The notes: a model not told the origin generated them from the letters alone. Positions 16,743-25,892 are shown, numbered from the stretch's first letter. The stretch: DNA of 60,553 nt from Flavobacteriales bacterium (GCA_947474675.1 CANJKA010000011.1:1-60553), one strand, 5' to 3'. A program made the numbers and translations.

Positions 16743-17849
16743 ATGGAAAAATTGGTTTATATTCTTTTGCTAATAACAAGTCAAAACCTTGTCGGGCAGT
16801 CTGGAAATGTTTTGTACGGTGAAAGAAATTTAGAATCAACAGCCTCTTCCCTATTTTTTGATAAATTTGGAATTATATATCCAGCCTATACAATATCTGA
16901 TTCTGCGTTAAAAGAAAATAATTTTTCTCTATCAGATTGGTACTCTGAAAACAAAGATCAATTTATTTCTATTTCAAAAAAGTATAATTGTTCATTTTCA
17001 TCGTACAGTATTGAAAATTGCAATATACTAAATGATTCTATCTCAAGTAATTTTACTAAAGATGTAAACAAACGATCAGATTTTTTTCAATCAGTTACTT
17101 TTTTAATTCACGGATATAGAAAATCCTATATTTCTAAAAATGGAGATATTAGCTCAGTTCAAGGATTTGTAAACTTAAAAGATTCAATTTCTAAAATTAA
17201 ACAAAATAACACGTTGTATATTGAAGTTTATTGGGATGCTATGTACGACTGTTGCTTTTCGGCAAATTCCCAAAATAACAAACATTTATTTCAACTATTT
17301 GAAGAAGCTCAAATAAATGCAACATTCACTGGTAACTCTTTAAAAAAAATAGTAACATCCATAAAAAAAAGTAACATCATTTTTTTTAGCCACAGTCTTG
17401 GTGCTAGAGTAGTTGTCTATTCTTTGTTAAATATTGATAATAAGATAAACATTACTCCTTCAAATCAACAAATTACTATTTGTATGATAGCACCTGCTAT
17501 TTCAGGAAACTTGATTACCGATTTTTATTATCAACGAAATTCAACCGTTGAATTTAATAAGAATGATAATTATAAATTAATAATCGTATACAACGAAAAT
17601 GATTTTGCACTAAGAAAAAAAGACGATAAATTTTTACTTTTTGGACCTGGTCCTTATAAATATGGAAATACTTCATTAGGTTGTAATCACAATTACTCAA
17701 TTCCTATTTTAGAAATTTGTTTTAAAGTGAAATATGTAAACTCATCACTTAAAACTTTTGATGTAAGTTCTATTGGCAAACAACATCATCTAGAAAATTA
17801 TTGTGGTTCAATCGAATTTGAGAGTATTTTAAAATCTATCTATCAATAA
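16743..17849 (+). CDS. Secreted alpha/beta-hydrolase-like protein
   Basis: A signal peptide (about 1-18, ending LVGQ) is followed by an alpha/beta-hydrolase core. Signs are FLIHGYRKSY near 122 (oxyanion HG), a nucleophile-elbow-like FFSHSLGARVVVYSL near 215, IIVYNENDFALR near 280 with a candidate acid residue, and HHLENY near 350 with a candidate histidine. The elbow reads S-H-S-L-G, so the first Gly of GxSxG is replaced. About 20-115 has no recognisable domain. Substrate unknown. It stands alone, divergent from the ric operon. Confidence 0.65.
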   Translation: MEKLVYILLLITSQNLVGQSGNVLYGERNLESTASSLFFDKFGIIYPAYTISDSALKENNFSLSDWYSENKDQFISISKKYNCSFSSYSIENCNILNDSISSNFTKDVNKRSDFFQSVTFLIHGYRKSYISKNGDISSVQGFVNLKDSISKIKQNNTLYIEVYWDAMYDCCFSANSQNNKHLFQLFEEAQINATFTGNSLKKIVTSIKKSNIIFFSHSLGARVVVYSLLNIDNKINITPSNQQITICMIAPAISGNLITDFYYQRNSTVEFNKNDNYKLIIVYNENDFALRKKDDKFLLFGPGPYKYGNTSLGCNHNYSIPILEICFKVKYVNSSLKTFDVSSIGKQHHLENYCGSIEFESILKSIYQ

Positions 17850-17969
17850 ATTCTTCATCTTAATATTGATAATAAACCTTTCATCCTTTTTTTTTTAGTA
17901 AACGTTTAGCAAACTTTAATTTTACTTTTAAATAAGCTGAAAAATTAATATCTACTAATATTATTCAAC

Positions 17970-18455
17970 ATGAATAAACTATTTTTTGCAACAATATTTG
18001 GAATCACAATTTTATCAAGTTGTGGAAATGCTCCTGAAGATAAAACCACTAAAAAAAACTCTGAATTTCAATACTTTGGTGATTCAATTACTGAAACCGA
18101 TGCAATAGCAAGTGAATTGTTAGCTTCAAAAATGAAAAATATCGATTCATTAGATATAAAATTGACAGGAAAAATAATTGAAGTTTGCCAGAAAAAAGGA
18201 TGTTGGATGGTCATGAATATTGGTGAAGGCAAAAGTATGAGAGTCAAATTTAAAGATTATGGATTCTTTGTTCCAAAAGATGCGTCTGGAAAAACTATCA
18301 TAATTGAAGGAAAAGCCTTTTCAGAAACAACTTCAGTTGCTACCCTACAACATTACGCAGAAGATGCCGGTAAATCAAAAGAGGAAATAAGTAAAATAAC
18401 AGTACCCGAAACAGAAATTGGATTTGAAGCTCATGGTGTCATTCTTAAAAAGTAA
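17970..18455 (+). CDS. DUF4920 lipoprotein
   Basis: The lipoprotein signal peptide ends in the lipobox LSSC (Cys 18). The mature part matches DUF4920: YFGDSITETDAI near 36, LTGKIIEVCQKKGCWM near 65-80 and VKFKDYGFFVPKD near 90, then GKTIIIEGKAF. This is an OB-fold-like domain with two conserved cysteines (VCQKKGC) that may bind metal or form a disulfide. The role is unknown. The next gene, a cytochrome c-like protein, begins inside its last 23 bases, so expression is coupled. Confidence 0.85.
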   Translation: MNKLFFATIFGITILSSCGNAPEDKTTKKNSEFQYFGDSITETDAIASELLASKMKNIDSLDIKLTGKIIEVCQKKGCWMVMNIGEGKSMRVKFKDYGFFVPKDASGKTIIIEGKAFSETTSVATLQHYAEDAGKSKEEISKITVPETEIGFEAHGVILKK

Positions 18456-18918
18456 ACCAGCTATTGTTTTTATTGTTTTTTTATGTCTTGCTCTTTTATA
18501 TCAATTTAATAGCTTTCATAAAGAAAAAATAGAACCTACTAAAAATGGATCTAGTTGTTCCATTAAAGAACCATTAAACCCAAATGGTGATAGTGAATTA
18601 GCATTACTTATGCGAGAAATGTATGATACATCAGTAAGCTTAAAAACTTCCATTACTAAAGGAATTCTACCCAGAGACTTTCCTCAAAGATTCAGGAGTA
18701 TTCATTCTGCAAAACCTACAGACCCAACAGTTAAAACAGAAACCTTCAAAATCTTAGCAGACGAATATTTAAAAGGTTTAAAAGCTCTTTCCAACTCTAA
18801 AAAGGGTGAATTGAAAACAAATTACAATGAATCTGTTCAAAAATGCATTAATTGTCACGAAGCTTTTTGTCCCGGTCCAATTAAAAAAATTGTAAAGTTA
18901 AAGTTTACCGAAATTTGA
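18433..18918 (+). CDS. Membrane-anchored monoheme cytochrome c-like protein
   Basis: The ATG at 18433 is preferred over the upstream TTG at 18418, because it directly precedes the N-terminal membrane anchor (about 10-25, IVFIVFLCLALLYQF). The periplasmic part contains LMREMYDTSVSLK and ends with a single heme-binding CINCH motif near residue 142, followed by EAFCPGP. The helix-rich layout with a C-terminal CxxCH resembles cytochrome c' family proteins, but identity by eye is weak. It overlaps the DUF4920 gene by 23 bp in another frame. A role as a small periplasmic electron carrier or gas-binding protein is inference. Confidence 0.7.
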   Translation: MVSFLKSKPAIVFIVFLCLALLYQFNSFHKEKIEPTKNGSSCSIKEPLNPNGDSELALLMREMYDTSVSLKTSITKGILPRDFPQRFRSIHSAKPTDPTVKTETFKILADEYLKGLKALSNSKKGELKTNYNESVQKCINCHEAFCPGPIKKIVKLKFTEI

Positions 18919-18955
18919 TGAAATAAACTAAAACTGATCCTTTAAACAATTAGAG

Positions 18956-19699
18956 TTAATTATTCCATTTCCAATACTCTATAAAAATAGATGACTCTAA
19001 TTTAGTTTCTAAGGTGTCTTCTAATAAAGGGAAAAAATCTATACCCGTTAAAGTTTCCAAATGATCAACTGAAACAACAAATTTTTGCAAGGTTAATTTT
19101 GATTCTTTATTCTCTATCACAAAAGCAATCATTTTTTCATGATGCTTATGATTATCTAGAATTACTTTATAATATCGTTTTGGAACAGGTATTTTATGAA
19201 TCCCAATCGTTGCTAAACTATCTTCTAATATCGGTCCAACAACTATGTAGATTGAATCATACAACTTTGCCCAATCCCTTGTTTGATCTTCTAACTTACT
19301 CCAAACACCTCTGTTAAAACTTGGGTTTTGAGGTGACATATTACTAAAGTAAAAAGATTCAAGCATAGTGATTTCAGAAAAAGTCATATCAGCTGAAGGG
19401 GCTAAATGTCCACGATCATATCCTGATTTTAAGTAATCTTTGGAATTATCTGTCTTTAAAATTTTCGGATCAGCTTTAAACTTATCAGTCCGATCAACAA
19501 TCTTAATTGTCTCAAAAGCAGTTAATTGATAAGCTACCCAATTAGCTTGACGAAAAGAAGAGTTATACGAAACGGAATAACCAACATGTTCAACAATCGT
19601 ATCTTTTTTACCAAATTTAGGAATTTCAATCTTTACATTAGTTTGAGAAAAACCAAATTGAATAAATCTTAAAAAAGTAAAAAGTAAAAAAATACGCAT
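18956..19699 (-). CDS. Secreted DNA/RNA non-specific endonuclease
   Basis: A signal peptide (ending FGFSQ) precedes a betabetaalpha-metal (His-Me) nuclease domain of the NucA/Serratia type (PF01223). The catalytic block DRGHLAPSADM near 95-105 carries the general-base histidine, and NMSPQNPSFNRGVW near 120-133 carries the metal-binding asparagine. GYSVSYNSSFRQANW near 40 is the usual N-terminal strand. Such enzymes cut single- and double-stranded DNA and RNA with Mg2+ outside the cell, for nutrient use or DNA removal. It lies 6 bp after the small membrane-protein gene, so the two are probably one operon. Confidence 0.92.
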   Translation of the reverse strand: MRIFLLFTFLRFIQFGFSQTNVKIEIPKFGKKDTIVEHVGYSVSYNSSFRQANWVAYQLTAFETIKIVDRTDKFKADPKILKTDNSKDYLKSGYDRGHLAPSADMTFSEITMLESFYFSNMSPQNPSFNRGVWSKLEDQTRDWAKLYDSIYIVVGPILEDSLATIGIHKIPVPKRYYKVILDNHKHHEKMIAFVIENKESKLTLQKFVVSVDHLETLTGIDFFPLLEDTLETKLESSIFIEYWKWNN

Positions 19700-19705
19700 A
19701 TCGGT

Positions 19706-20188
19706 TTATAAATTTTCCAATTCTACAGGCGAAACTTCAGAAATAACACCTTTATTATTTTTAACAATGAATCGTATATAATAATTAAACGTGTTCCCTC
19801 CTATTACAAGATCAGTAATAATAACAACACTTGAATCCATTTTTAAACGAACTTTATCCCCTGGTTTGAAAGAAAAATTGGTTCCGACATCATCTCTTAA
19901 TTTGGAAGCTTGAACAAGTGTTTTATAGATCCATAAAAAATCCATATTATTTTGTAAAGAATCTTTTTTGAAATTTATTTCTTTATTTGTTCCTTTGAGA
20001 ATTTTAATTTCATTGTGCAATTCCAACATTTCAGCATTCATTTCACTGATTGATTTGGAATAATTCGCTTCTTCTGATTTGAGAGATTTATTTTGTGAAT
20101 AAATTACATATCCACCAATCACAATTGAGAATACAATAATTACATATAAATACTTCTTAAAATTCGATTTACTTTCAACTTCCTCCAT
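19706..20188 (-). CDS. Single-TM coiled-coil protein of unknown function
   Basis: The ATG at 20188 is chosen over an in-frame TTG at 20206. The protein has a short charged N-terminus, one TM segment (about 14-32, YLYVIIVFSIVIGGYVIY), a coiled coil (about 38-85, EMLELHNEIKILKG) and a C-terminal small beta domain (FKPGDKVRLKMDSSVVIITDL) that resembles a KOW/SH3-like barrel. No family recognised. Six bases separate it from the nuclease gene downstream. Confidence 0.65.
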   Translation of the reverse strand: MEEVESKSNFKKYLYVIIVFSIVIGGYVIYSQNKSLKSEEANYSKSISEMNAEMLELHNEIKILKGTNKEINFKKDSLQNNMDFLWIYKTLVQASKLRDDVGTNFSFKPGDKVRLKMDSSVVIITDLVIGGNTFNYYIRFIVKNNKGVISEVSPVELENL

Positions 20189-20421
20189 GGTACTAACTTT
20201 ATTCAATATTCAAAGTTAACTTTTTTATCCGTAGTAATAAATGTTTTATCTATTAGGTTAAATAATTTTTATTTTTTTCACTTTCAAATGAACCTTTTTA
20301 AACTTCCTGAGTATTCCTTTCGAATTTAGAATCGAACATCTTGAAAAGTTCAAGTTTTAGAATTAAAATTCGCTAGCGATAAATAACGATATTTGCAACG
20401 ATTCTTTTAAAAAGAAATAAA

Positions 20422-22347
20422 ATGAAAAAGATAATCTTAATCCTAACGATCATAAGTGCTTTTAAACTAAATGCACAAAAATTAGAAACGGTACATAGTT
20501 TTGTAAGAGAACGTCATGAAGTTAGTTGGTATGAAACCCAACAAAAACTATGGAAAGTTGAAGTAGATAAAAATAATTTTAACGGAGAAGCTTGGTATAA
20601 TTACTACAGAGCCACAAGAGCTTTAGCACATGTTTTTAACGATGAAAAAATAGATTCCCTTCAAAATGATGCTATACGTGAAAAATATTCAAAACTAAGT
20701 TCTCAAATTGCTGAAGATGCTTATAAAGCAATTCCAAATTCATTTGAAGGAAATTTACTAATGAGTTTAAATAATAATTTAGAGCTTCAAAACATTAAGT
20801 ATCTTAAAAAAGCGTATGATATAAACCCTTTAGATGCAAGAACTTACGACGACCTAATGCTGCACAATCAATACATTCAAAACCAACAGGAATTTGAAAA
20901 ATTCGCGATTAAAATGTTTGAATACAATGAAATACCTTCATCAATTTTAAATTGGGGTTATAATATTTTATCAGAATTAGATGAAAATGCAATCCTTTTA
21001 ACCGCAGGAGATAACGACACTTATGCTTGTTGGATCGTTCAATCAGCTAAACAATTCAGAAAAGATGTTCAAGTAATTAATTCATATATGATTATGGAAG
21101 ATGATTTTCGTAACAAGCTTTTTCTAAACATGGGAATCGCACAATTAAATTTAATTTGTAAAAATGCGAAACCTGAAGATGTTCAAACAAATCAAAATAA
21201 AATAATGCAACATTTAATTGATTCAAAAAAATCAATTTATACATCCAACTCAGTTATTCAGAGCTACGAAGCAAAATGGGGAGAAAATCTATACTTAAAT
21301 GGTCTTTCTTACAAATACAGTTCAACACCAATAGATAATACGTCAATCATCAGACGTAATTATGAGAAAAGATATTTATTAGATCACATCAAACAAACTT
21401 TCGCATTCAACATTGGAGATAAAATTTCAGATGAATTCAATTCAATGTACCTTCCTTCCATGTTGAAGTTATACAAAAGCTATCAGGAAAGTGAAGAATT
21501 ATTTAAAATGAAAGAATTAGAAGAATATATTTTACTAATTAGTGAGAAATCAGGGCAACAAAGTGAAGTATTTGAAGTCTTAAAGGATGTCAAATTCACT
21601 CCTACTTTACTTACTACTTTATTAGATGTAAAAGAAATTGAGAAAAATATGATTTCTATTTCAGACAAAATATCAATGAATAAATACGAAGTTACAAATG
21701 GAGATTATTCAAAATTCCTAGATAATTTAAAAAGATCTAACCAAATCGACTTGTACAAAACAGTTATGTATGACTCAAACGTTTGGGTCAATCAATTTTC
21801 ATCTGTCATGCTTCAGAACCCTATGGTTAATCTCTACCATTGGCATCCTGCTTACGACAACTACCCATTAATTAATGTTTCTTACGAGTCTGCAATGACC
21901 TATTGCGAATGGCTCACTAAACAATATAATCTTCAAAGAAATAGAGAATTCACACAAGTTATATTCAGATTACCAACAGAACAAGAATGGTTAAAAGCTG
22001 CGGGATCAGGAAACGAAAAAGCAATTACTTGTTTCCCTAATGATCAACCATACATTAAAAACAAAGACAATGACACTTGTTATCTTGCTAATTACCAACC
22101 TATAACCGGACGATATTTTGATGATGGAGCTTTTCTTACAGGTACAGTTTACAGTTATAAACCAAATGCATCTGGATTCTTTTGTATGTTTGGAAATGTT
22201 TCAGAAATGATTAATAAAAAAGGAATTACAAAAGGTGGGTCGTGGTATAATAAATTCGATGAATGTAATTTTCAAAAACAAATTACAAATACAAAACCAG
22301 ACTGTGGTGTTGGGTTTAGAATAGTAATGGAAATAATCGAAAAATAA
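20422..22347 (+). CDS. Exported SUMF1/GldJ-K-like (FGE-sulfatase domain) protein with TPR-like N-terminus
   Basis: A signal peptide (ending KLNAQ) is followed by an alpha-helical TPR-like region (about 25-165). A segment near 175-210 (ENAILLTAGDNDTYACWIVQ, then RKDVQVINSYMI) looks like the conserved soluble motif of Bacteroidota DUF2723 membrane proteins. About 400-641 is a formylglycine-generating-enzyme-like domain (NKYEVTNGDYSKFL, YPLINVSYESAMTYCEWL, FRLPTEQEWLKAA, FGNVSEMI, KGGSWYNKFDEC, CGVGFRIV). Gliding/T9SS proteins GldJ and GldK use the same fold without catalysis. It is followed 10 bp later by an ECF sigma factor, so it may be regulated with it or sense an envelope signal (inference). 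Confidence 0.8.
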   Translation: MKKIILILTIISAFKLNAQKLETVHSFVRERHEVSWYETQQKLWKVEVDKNNFNGEAWYNYYRATRALAHVFNDEKIDSLQNDAIREKYSKLSSQIAEDAYKAIPNSFEGNLLMSLNNNLELQNIKYLKKAYDINPLDARTYDDLMLHNQYIQNQQEFEKFAIKMFEYNEIPSSILNWGYNILSELDENAILLTAGDNDTYACWIVQSAKQFRKDVQVINSYMIMEDDFRNKLFLNMGIAQLNLICKNAKPEDVQTNQNKIMQHLIDSKKSIYTSNSVIQSYEAKWGENLYLNGLSYKYSSTPIDNTSIIRRNYEKRYLLDHIKQTFAFNIGDKISDEFNSMYLPSMLKLYKSYQESEELFKMKELEEYILLISEKSGQQSEVFEVLKDVKFTPTLLTTLLDVKEIEKNMISISDKISMNKYEVTNGDYSKFLDNLKRSNQIDLYKTVMYDSNVWVNQFSSVMLQNPMVNLYHWHPAYDNYPLINVSYESAMTYCEWLTKQYNLQRNREFTQVIFRLPTEQEWLKAAGSGNEKAITCFPNDQPYIKNKDNDTCYLANYQPITGRYFDDGAFLTGTVYSYKPNASGFFCMFGNVSEMINKKGITKGGSWYNKFDECNFQKQITNTKPDCGVGFRIVMEIIEK

Positions 22348-22357
22348 CAAGTTAATT

Positions 22358-22957
22358 TTGAAATTACACCCAATACATATAAATCAAAAAAATGATGAAG
22401 AATTGATGGTTCTAATTATGGACCATCATTCTCATCCTGCTTTAATTGAACTTCACAAGAGGTATAGTAAAAAGCTGCTTGGTTATTTTATTAAGATGTT
22501 GAACAAGGATATCGATAAAGCTCAAGATTTCGTTCAAGATTTATTTTTGAAAATCATGGAGAAAAAACATTTATTTGATCCTGAAAAGAAATTTTACACT
22601 TGGATATTCACTATAGCAAATAACATGTGTAAAACAGCTTATAGAAATCCATTTCTACAACGTATTTCTGAAGATGGTTATGAAATCAATTCGAAAGCTT
22701 CTTTAAGCGACAATCTAGCTGAAAAAGAATTTTTCAATCTTCTTCTTGAAAAAAGTTTGAATAATCTAGAAGAACATCATAAAACTACTTTTATTTTAAG
22801 ATTCATGGAGCATTTTAGTCTACAAGAAATCGCAGATATTACTGAAACATCATTAGGAACAGTTAAGTCTCGCTTATTTTATGCAACTCAAAAAATGGCG
22901 AAAGAACTAAAAGAATACAATCCGAAATTTGAATCAAACCTTTTTAAATTAAATTAA
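22358..22957 (+). CDS. ECF-type RNA polymerase sigma factor
   Basis: Region 2 is clear: DEELMVLIMDHHSHPALIEL near 13-32, then YSKKLLGYF, DKAQDFVQDLFLKIME near 55 and FYTWIFTIANNMCK near 80. Region 4 has FILRFMEHFSLQEIADITE, then SLGTVKSRLFYATQKM near 145-185, the helix-turn-helix for the -35 region. The TTG at 22358 is used as start because the first ATG (22406) would remove part of region 2. It lies 10 bp after the SUMF1-like gene and one base before the putative anti-sigma gene. Confidence 0.88.
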   Translation: MKLHPIHINQKNDEELMVLIMDHHSHPALIELHKRYSKKLLGYFIKMLNKDIDKAQDFVQDLFLKIMEKKHLFDPEKKFYTWIFTIANNMCKTAYRNPFLQRISEDGYEINSKASLSDNLAEKEFFNLLLEKSLNNLEEHHKTTFILRFMEHFSLQEIADITETSLGTVKSRLFYATQKMAKELKEYNPKFESNLFKLN

Positions 22958-22958
22958 G

Positions 22959-23552
22959 ATGGAAAAAAACATAAACAACGATGAAACTAGATTATTTGAT
23001 TTAATTGAATCAACACCATTTTCAGAACTATCGATATCTGACAGATTATTTGTTGAATCACAAATAACAGAAGAAGAATTTACTTTACAAAGAAGAATAA
23101 TGTCAGATTCATCTGAAATATTTCCTGAAAATATAACTCCACATCAGCTGCAAACCCCATCAGTAAAAAATGTAAAAATGATTCCTTTATATCAAGCTTT
23201 ACTTGCTATTTCAGCTATATTTATTTTATTTATTACTATTTGGCCAAATCCTACAGAAGGAACTCAAAATCAACTTACGGCCTCTTCTAAAGTACAAAAC
23301 AAGAAAGAATTTATCCATGATACTATTATTAAATATGTGAATCAAGTAAAAATCATTGAAAAAACGGTTTATGACACAGTGGTTGAATTGGTTACTGCAA
23401 CAAAACTAAATTTTCAAGAACCAAAATTATTAGAAGCGGTACAAACACTTTCCCTTCCTGAATTAAACAAGGAAATGATTGCTACAAAAGGAGTTTCATT
23501 AAAAGATGATAACAGTTCCCGATTTACACTAAAGCTGAACAATTTTAGATAA
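22959..23552 (+). CDS. Putative anti-sigma factor / single-TM regulator
   Basis: The 197 residues have an N-terminal cytosolic part with FSELSISDRLFVESQI near 20-35, as in anti-sigma partners of Bacteroidota ECF factors. One TM segment lies at about 75-95 (YQALLAISAIFILFITIW), followed by a periplasmic tail with a VNQVKIIEKTVYDTVVELV stretch near 125-145. No known domain is certain. The call rests on topology and on the one-base gap after the sigma gene. Confidence 0.65.
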   Translation: MEKNINNDETRLFDLIESTPFSELSISDRLFVESQITEEEFTLQRRIMSDSSEIFPENITPHQLQTPSVKNVKMIPLYQALLAISAIFILFITIWPNPTEGTQNQLTASSKVQNKKEFIHDTIIKYVNQVKIIEKTVYDTVVELVTATKLNFQEPKLLEAVQTLSLPELNKEMIATKGVSLKDDNSSRFTLKLNNFR

Positions 23553-23623
23553 AAAAATGCTAAATAAATGTTAAAAATTATTTTTTCTGAATCAAAATAG
23601 ATAACTATGCAATAAAAAATAAA

Positions 23624-24028
23624 ATGAATAAGATAGAAATCGATACTTGTAAATCAAAATTAGATCTTGAATTTATTCATTCTTTCATTTCAACTACTTA
23701 CTGGGCGAAAAATAGATCGGTTTCAGAAATGAAAATATGCATTGAAAACTCATTAAATTTTGGCGTCTATCTGGATAATAATCAAATTGGATACGCTCGT
23801 GTTGTCACAGACTATTCTCAATTCGCGTATCTTTTAGATTTATTTATTGATGAAAATTACCGTAAGAAAGGTTATTCTAAGGATTTAATGTCGTATATTA
23901 TGAATGTGGATGTACTTCAAAATATTAAAACATGGAGATTAGCAACATCTGACGCTCACCTGCTTTATCATAAATTTGGATTCAAGCCCTTATCAAAACC
24001 AGAAAATATGATGGAGAAAATTAACTGA
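23624..24028 (+). CDS. GNAT-family N-acetyltransferase
   Basis: A compact GNAT fold in 134 residues: IHSFISTTYWAKNRS near 18, GYARVVTDYSQFAYLLDLFI near 50-70, the acetyl-CoA loop ENYRKKGYSKDLM (Q/RxxGxG/A type, here RKKGYS) near 75-87, and the C-terminal HLLYHKFGFKPL near 112-123. It belongs to the small stand-alone acetyltransferases close to the YitI/AttT-like group. Substrate unknown. It stands alone with short flanks. Confidence 0.85.
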   Translation: MNKIEIDTCKSKLDLEFIHSFISTTYWAKNRSVSEMKICIENSLNFGVYLDNNQIGYARVVTDYSQFAYLLDLFIDENYRKKGYSKDLMSYIMNVDVLQNIKTWRLATSDAHLLYHKFGFKPLSKPENMMEKIN

Positions 24029-24087
24029 AATTCAATTCCATTTATTTCAAAAAACACCTATATTTACATACTTTTAAAAATAACTTT

Positions 24088-25203
24088 ATGAAAAAACATC
24101 TTCCATTAATAGCTAGAATTTCAATTTTTATATTGTTTATGCTTTCAGCAATTGCTAAAATGATTGATTATACCTGGAAATCAGGGTTTTCGAATAAAAT
24201 CTGGGCTTTTGAAAAGCAATTGAGAGATTTAGACATTGCCAATTTCTGTACAGCACCTTATTATGCGAGAATCATAATTGCCATCGAAATTGCTATTGCA
24301 ATTGCTATACTTCAAGGTCATCACATCAAAAAAATGGTTGTTCCTTTTACTATTGGCTTATTAGTCGTTTTCAATATCCACTTAGCAACTGAAATGTATA
24401 AACATGGAGCTATGAATGGAAATTGTGGGTGTTTTGGACAATTAATACCAATGACTCCTTTAGAAGCATTTATTAAAAACTTAGCCGCCATTGCAATTTT
24501 ACTTTATATTTACAAAAAAGTAAATGACAAAGAACCTGGTCAAAATAAATCGATCTATCTTTTGTTAATCTACCTTGCATCAGCCTTATTTATGTTCATA
24601 TTTTTCCCTTTTTGTCCTTGCGTTTATGAAACTGAAAAAACAGTTAATAATCAAGGGATTGCACCAGACACAAACTCATTAATCCCAACTTTACCTTTAA
24701 TTGACACAACAAATAATAGAGAAATTACAAAAACTCCAAAAGGCTTAATTTCAAAAGAAATAATTCCTGCTGTTAAACCATTAATTATAGAGGGGCCAAA
24801 AAAAACAAAATCAAAATTTTCAAAATACACTTCATTCGGAAGTACGAAAGTAAATCTAGACGAAGGAAAAAAAATTCTTTGTATGTTTGTTCCTGGATGT
24901 GAACATTGTAGAGATGCCTGTAAAGAAATAGGTAAAATGTCAAAAAAAGAAGGTTTTCCAGAAGTTTTCATTTTATTTATGGATGAAGAGTCCGAGTTAA
25001 TTCCTGAATTTTTCAAAGTTACCCAAACAAGTTTCCCTTATCAAGTAATTGATATTCTTGATTTTTGGAAAACAATTGGAAGTAACGCTAATACTCCAGG
25101 AGTTGTTTATCTTCACAATGGAAATATCGAAAAATTCTATGAAGGAACTGAAGGTAACCAATTTAATGCAGAAGGATTCTTAAAAGCAATTGAAAAGAAA
25201 TGA
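24088..25203 (+). CDS. MauE/DoxX-like membrane domain fused to a thioredoxin-like domain
   Basis: Residues about 1-150 form a four-TM MauE/DoxX-type domain (ARISIFILFMLSAIAKMIDY near 10, then NCGCFGQLI near 112, the redox cysteine motif shared with MauE and VKOR-like proteins). A fifth TM near 155-175 ends in FCPC. A Pro/Thr/Lys-rich linker follows. About 255-371 is a thioredoxin-like domain with ILCMFVPGCEHCRDAC near 265, where CEHC is the CxxC active site, and a cis-Pro-like TPGVVYL near 335. It probably shuttles electrons or disulfides across the inner membrane (inference). The stop overlaps the next start by 4 bp. Confidence 0.8.
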   Translation: MKKHLPLIARISIFILFMLSAIAKMIDYTWKSGFSNKIWAFEKQLRDLDIANFCTAPYYARIIIAIEIAIAIAILQGHHIKKMVVPFTIGLLVVFNIHLATEMYKHGAMNGNCGCFGQLIPMTPLEAFIKNLAAIAILLYIYKKVNDKEPGQNKSIYLLLIYLASALFMFIFFPFCPCVYETEKTVNNQGIAPDTNSLIPTLPLIDTTNNREITKTPKGLISKEIIPAVKPLIIEGPKKTKSKFSKYTSFGSTKVNLDEGKKILCMFVPGCEHCRDACKEIGKMSKKEGFPEVFILFMDEESELIPEFFKVTQTSFPYQVIDILDFWKTIGSNANTPGVVYLHNGNIEKFYEGTEGNQFNAEGFLKAIEKK

Positions 25204-25421
25204 ATTTACAAAAAATAGTAGCAACAATTATATTTCTTTTTATTTTCAGTAATCTTAGTTACTCTGCAATAAAACAATCTACTACCTCTCATACGAGTGA
25301 AATTAAATTAGGAAAAGTAAAGACAAAAAAAAAGCCTCTTAATAAAACAATAGTTTATTTAATGATTGCAGGGTTAATCATCCCATTAGGTGCTGGTTAT
25401 TACATTATCAAAAAAAAATAA
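25200..25421 (+). CDS. Small membrane protein in the MauE-thioredoxin operon
   Basis: A 73-residue protein with two hydrophobic segments: an N-terminal one that may be a signal peptide (about 7-22, ending SYSA) and a C-terminal one (about 50-68) followed by KKK. There is no cysteine or known domain. It overlaps the preceding gene by 4 bp (ATGA) and abuts the next start (TAAATG), so the three genes are co-translated. Confidence 0.7.
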   Translation: MNLQKIVATIIFLFIFSNLSYSAIKQSTTSHTSEIKLGKVKTKKKPLNKTIVYLMIAGLIIPLGAGYYIIKKK

Positions 25422-25892
25422 ATGTATCCTGTAATTTTAGCAATACATTCTTTGATAAGATGGCTGGTTTTAATCAGTTTGACATATGCTATTTACAGAT
25501 CTCACAACGGTTTAAAGACAAATAAATCGTTTTCTAAATTTGATAATTCAGTTCGTCACAACACTGCTACAATTGCACACATTCAATTAATATTTGGTGT
25601 CTGGATTTATTTTATTAGTCCTTTGATCGCTTATTTCTATTCAAATTTCAGCTACGCTTTGCACCAAAGAGAAATTCGTTTTTTCGGGATGGAACATAGT
25701 GTAATGATGCTTTCTGGAATTATTATTCTCACGATAGGATCAGCAAAAGCAAAGCGACAAACAAATGATTTAGAAAAATACAAAACAATATTAACATGGT
25801 ATTCAATTTCGTTATTCGTTATTATTACTTCGATACCATGGAAATTTTCACCGCTAATAAGCCGACCTTATTTTCGGTTTTTTCACACCTAA
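25422..25892 (+). CDS. Four-TM membrane protein with conserved-looking histidines
   Basis: The 156-residue protein has four hydrophobic segments (about 4-22, 48-70, 90-106 and 128-145). Histidines sit in or near membrane segments (HSLIRW near 9, HNTATIAHIQ near 47-55, FGMEHSVMM near 88), the pattern of small cytochrome-b-like proteins. I recognise it as a conserved Bacteroidota membrane protein without assigned function. It is the last gene of the three-gene unit, directly after the stop of the previous gene. Heme binding is only a suggestion. Confidence 0.7.
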   Translation: MYPVILAIHSLIRWLVLISLTYAIYRSHNGLKTNKSFSKFDNSVRHNTATIAHIQLIFGVWIYFISPLIAYFYSNFSYALHQREIRFFGMEHSVMMLSGIIILTIGSAKAKRQTNDLEKYKTILTWYSISLFVIITSIPWKFSPLISRPYFRFFHT

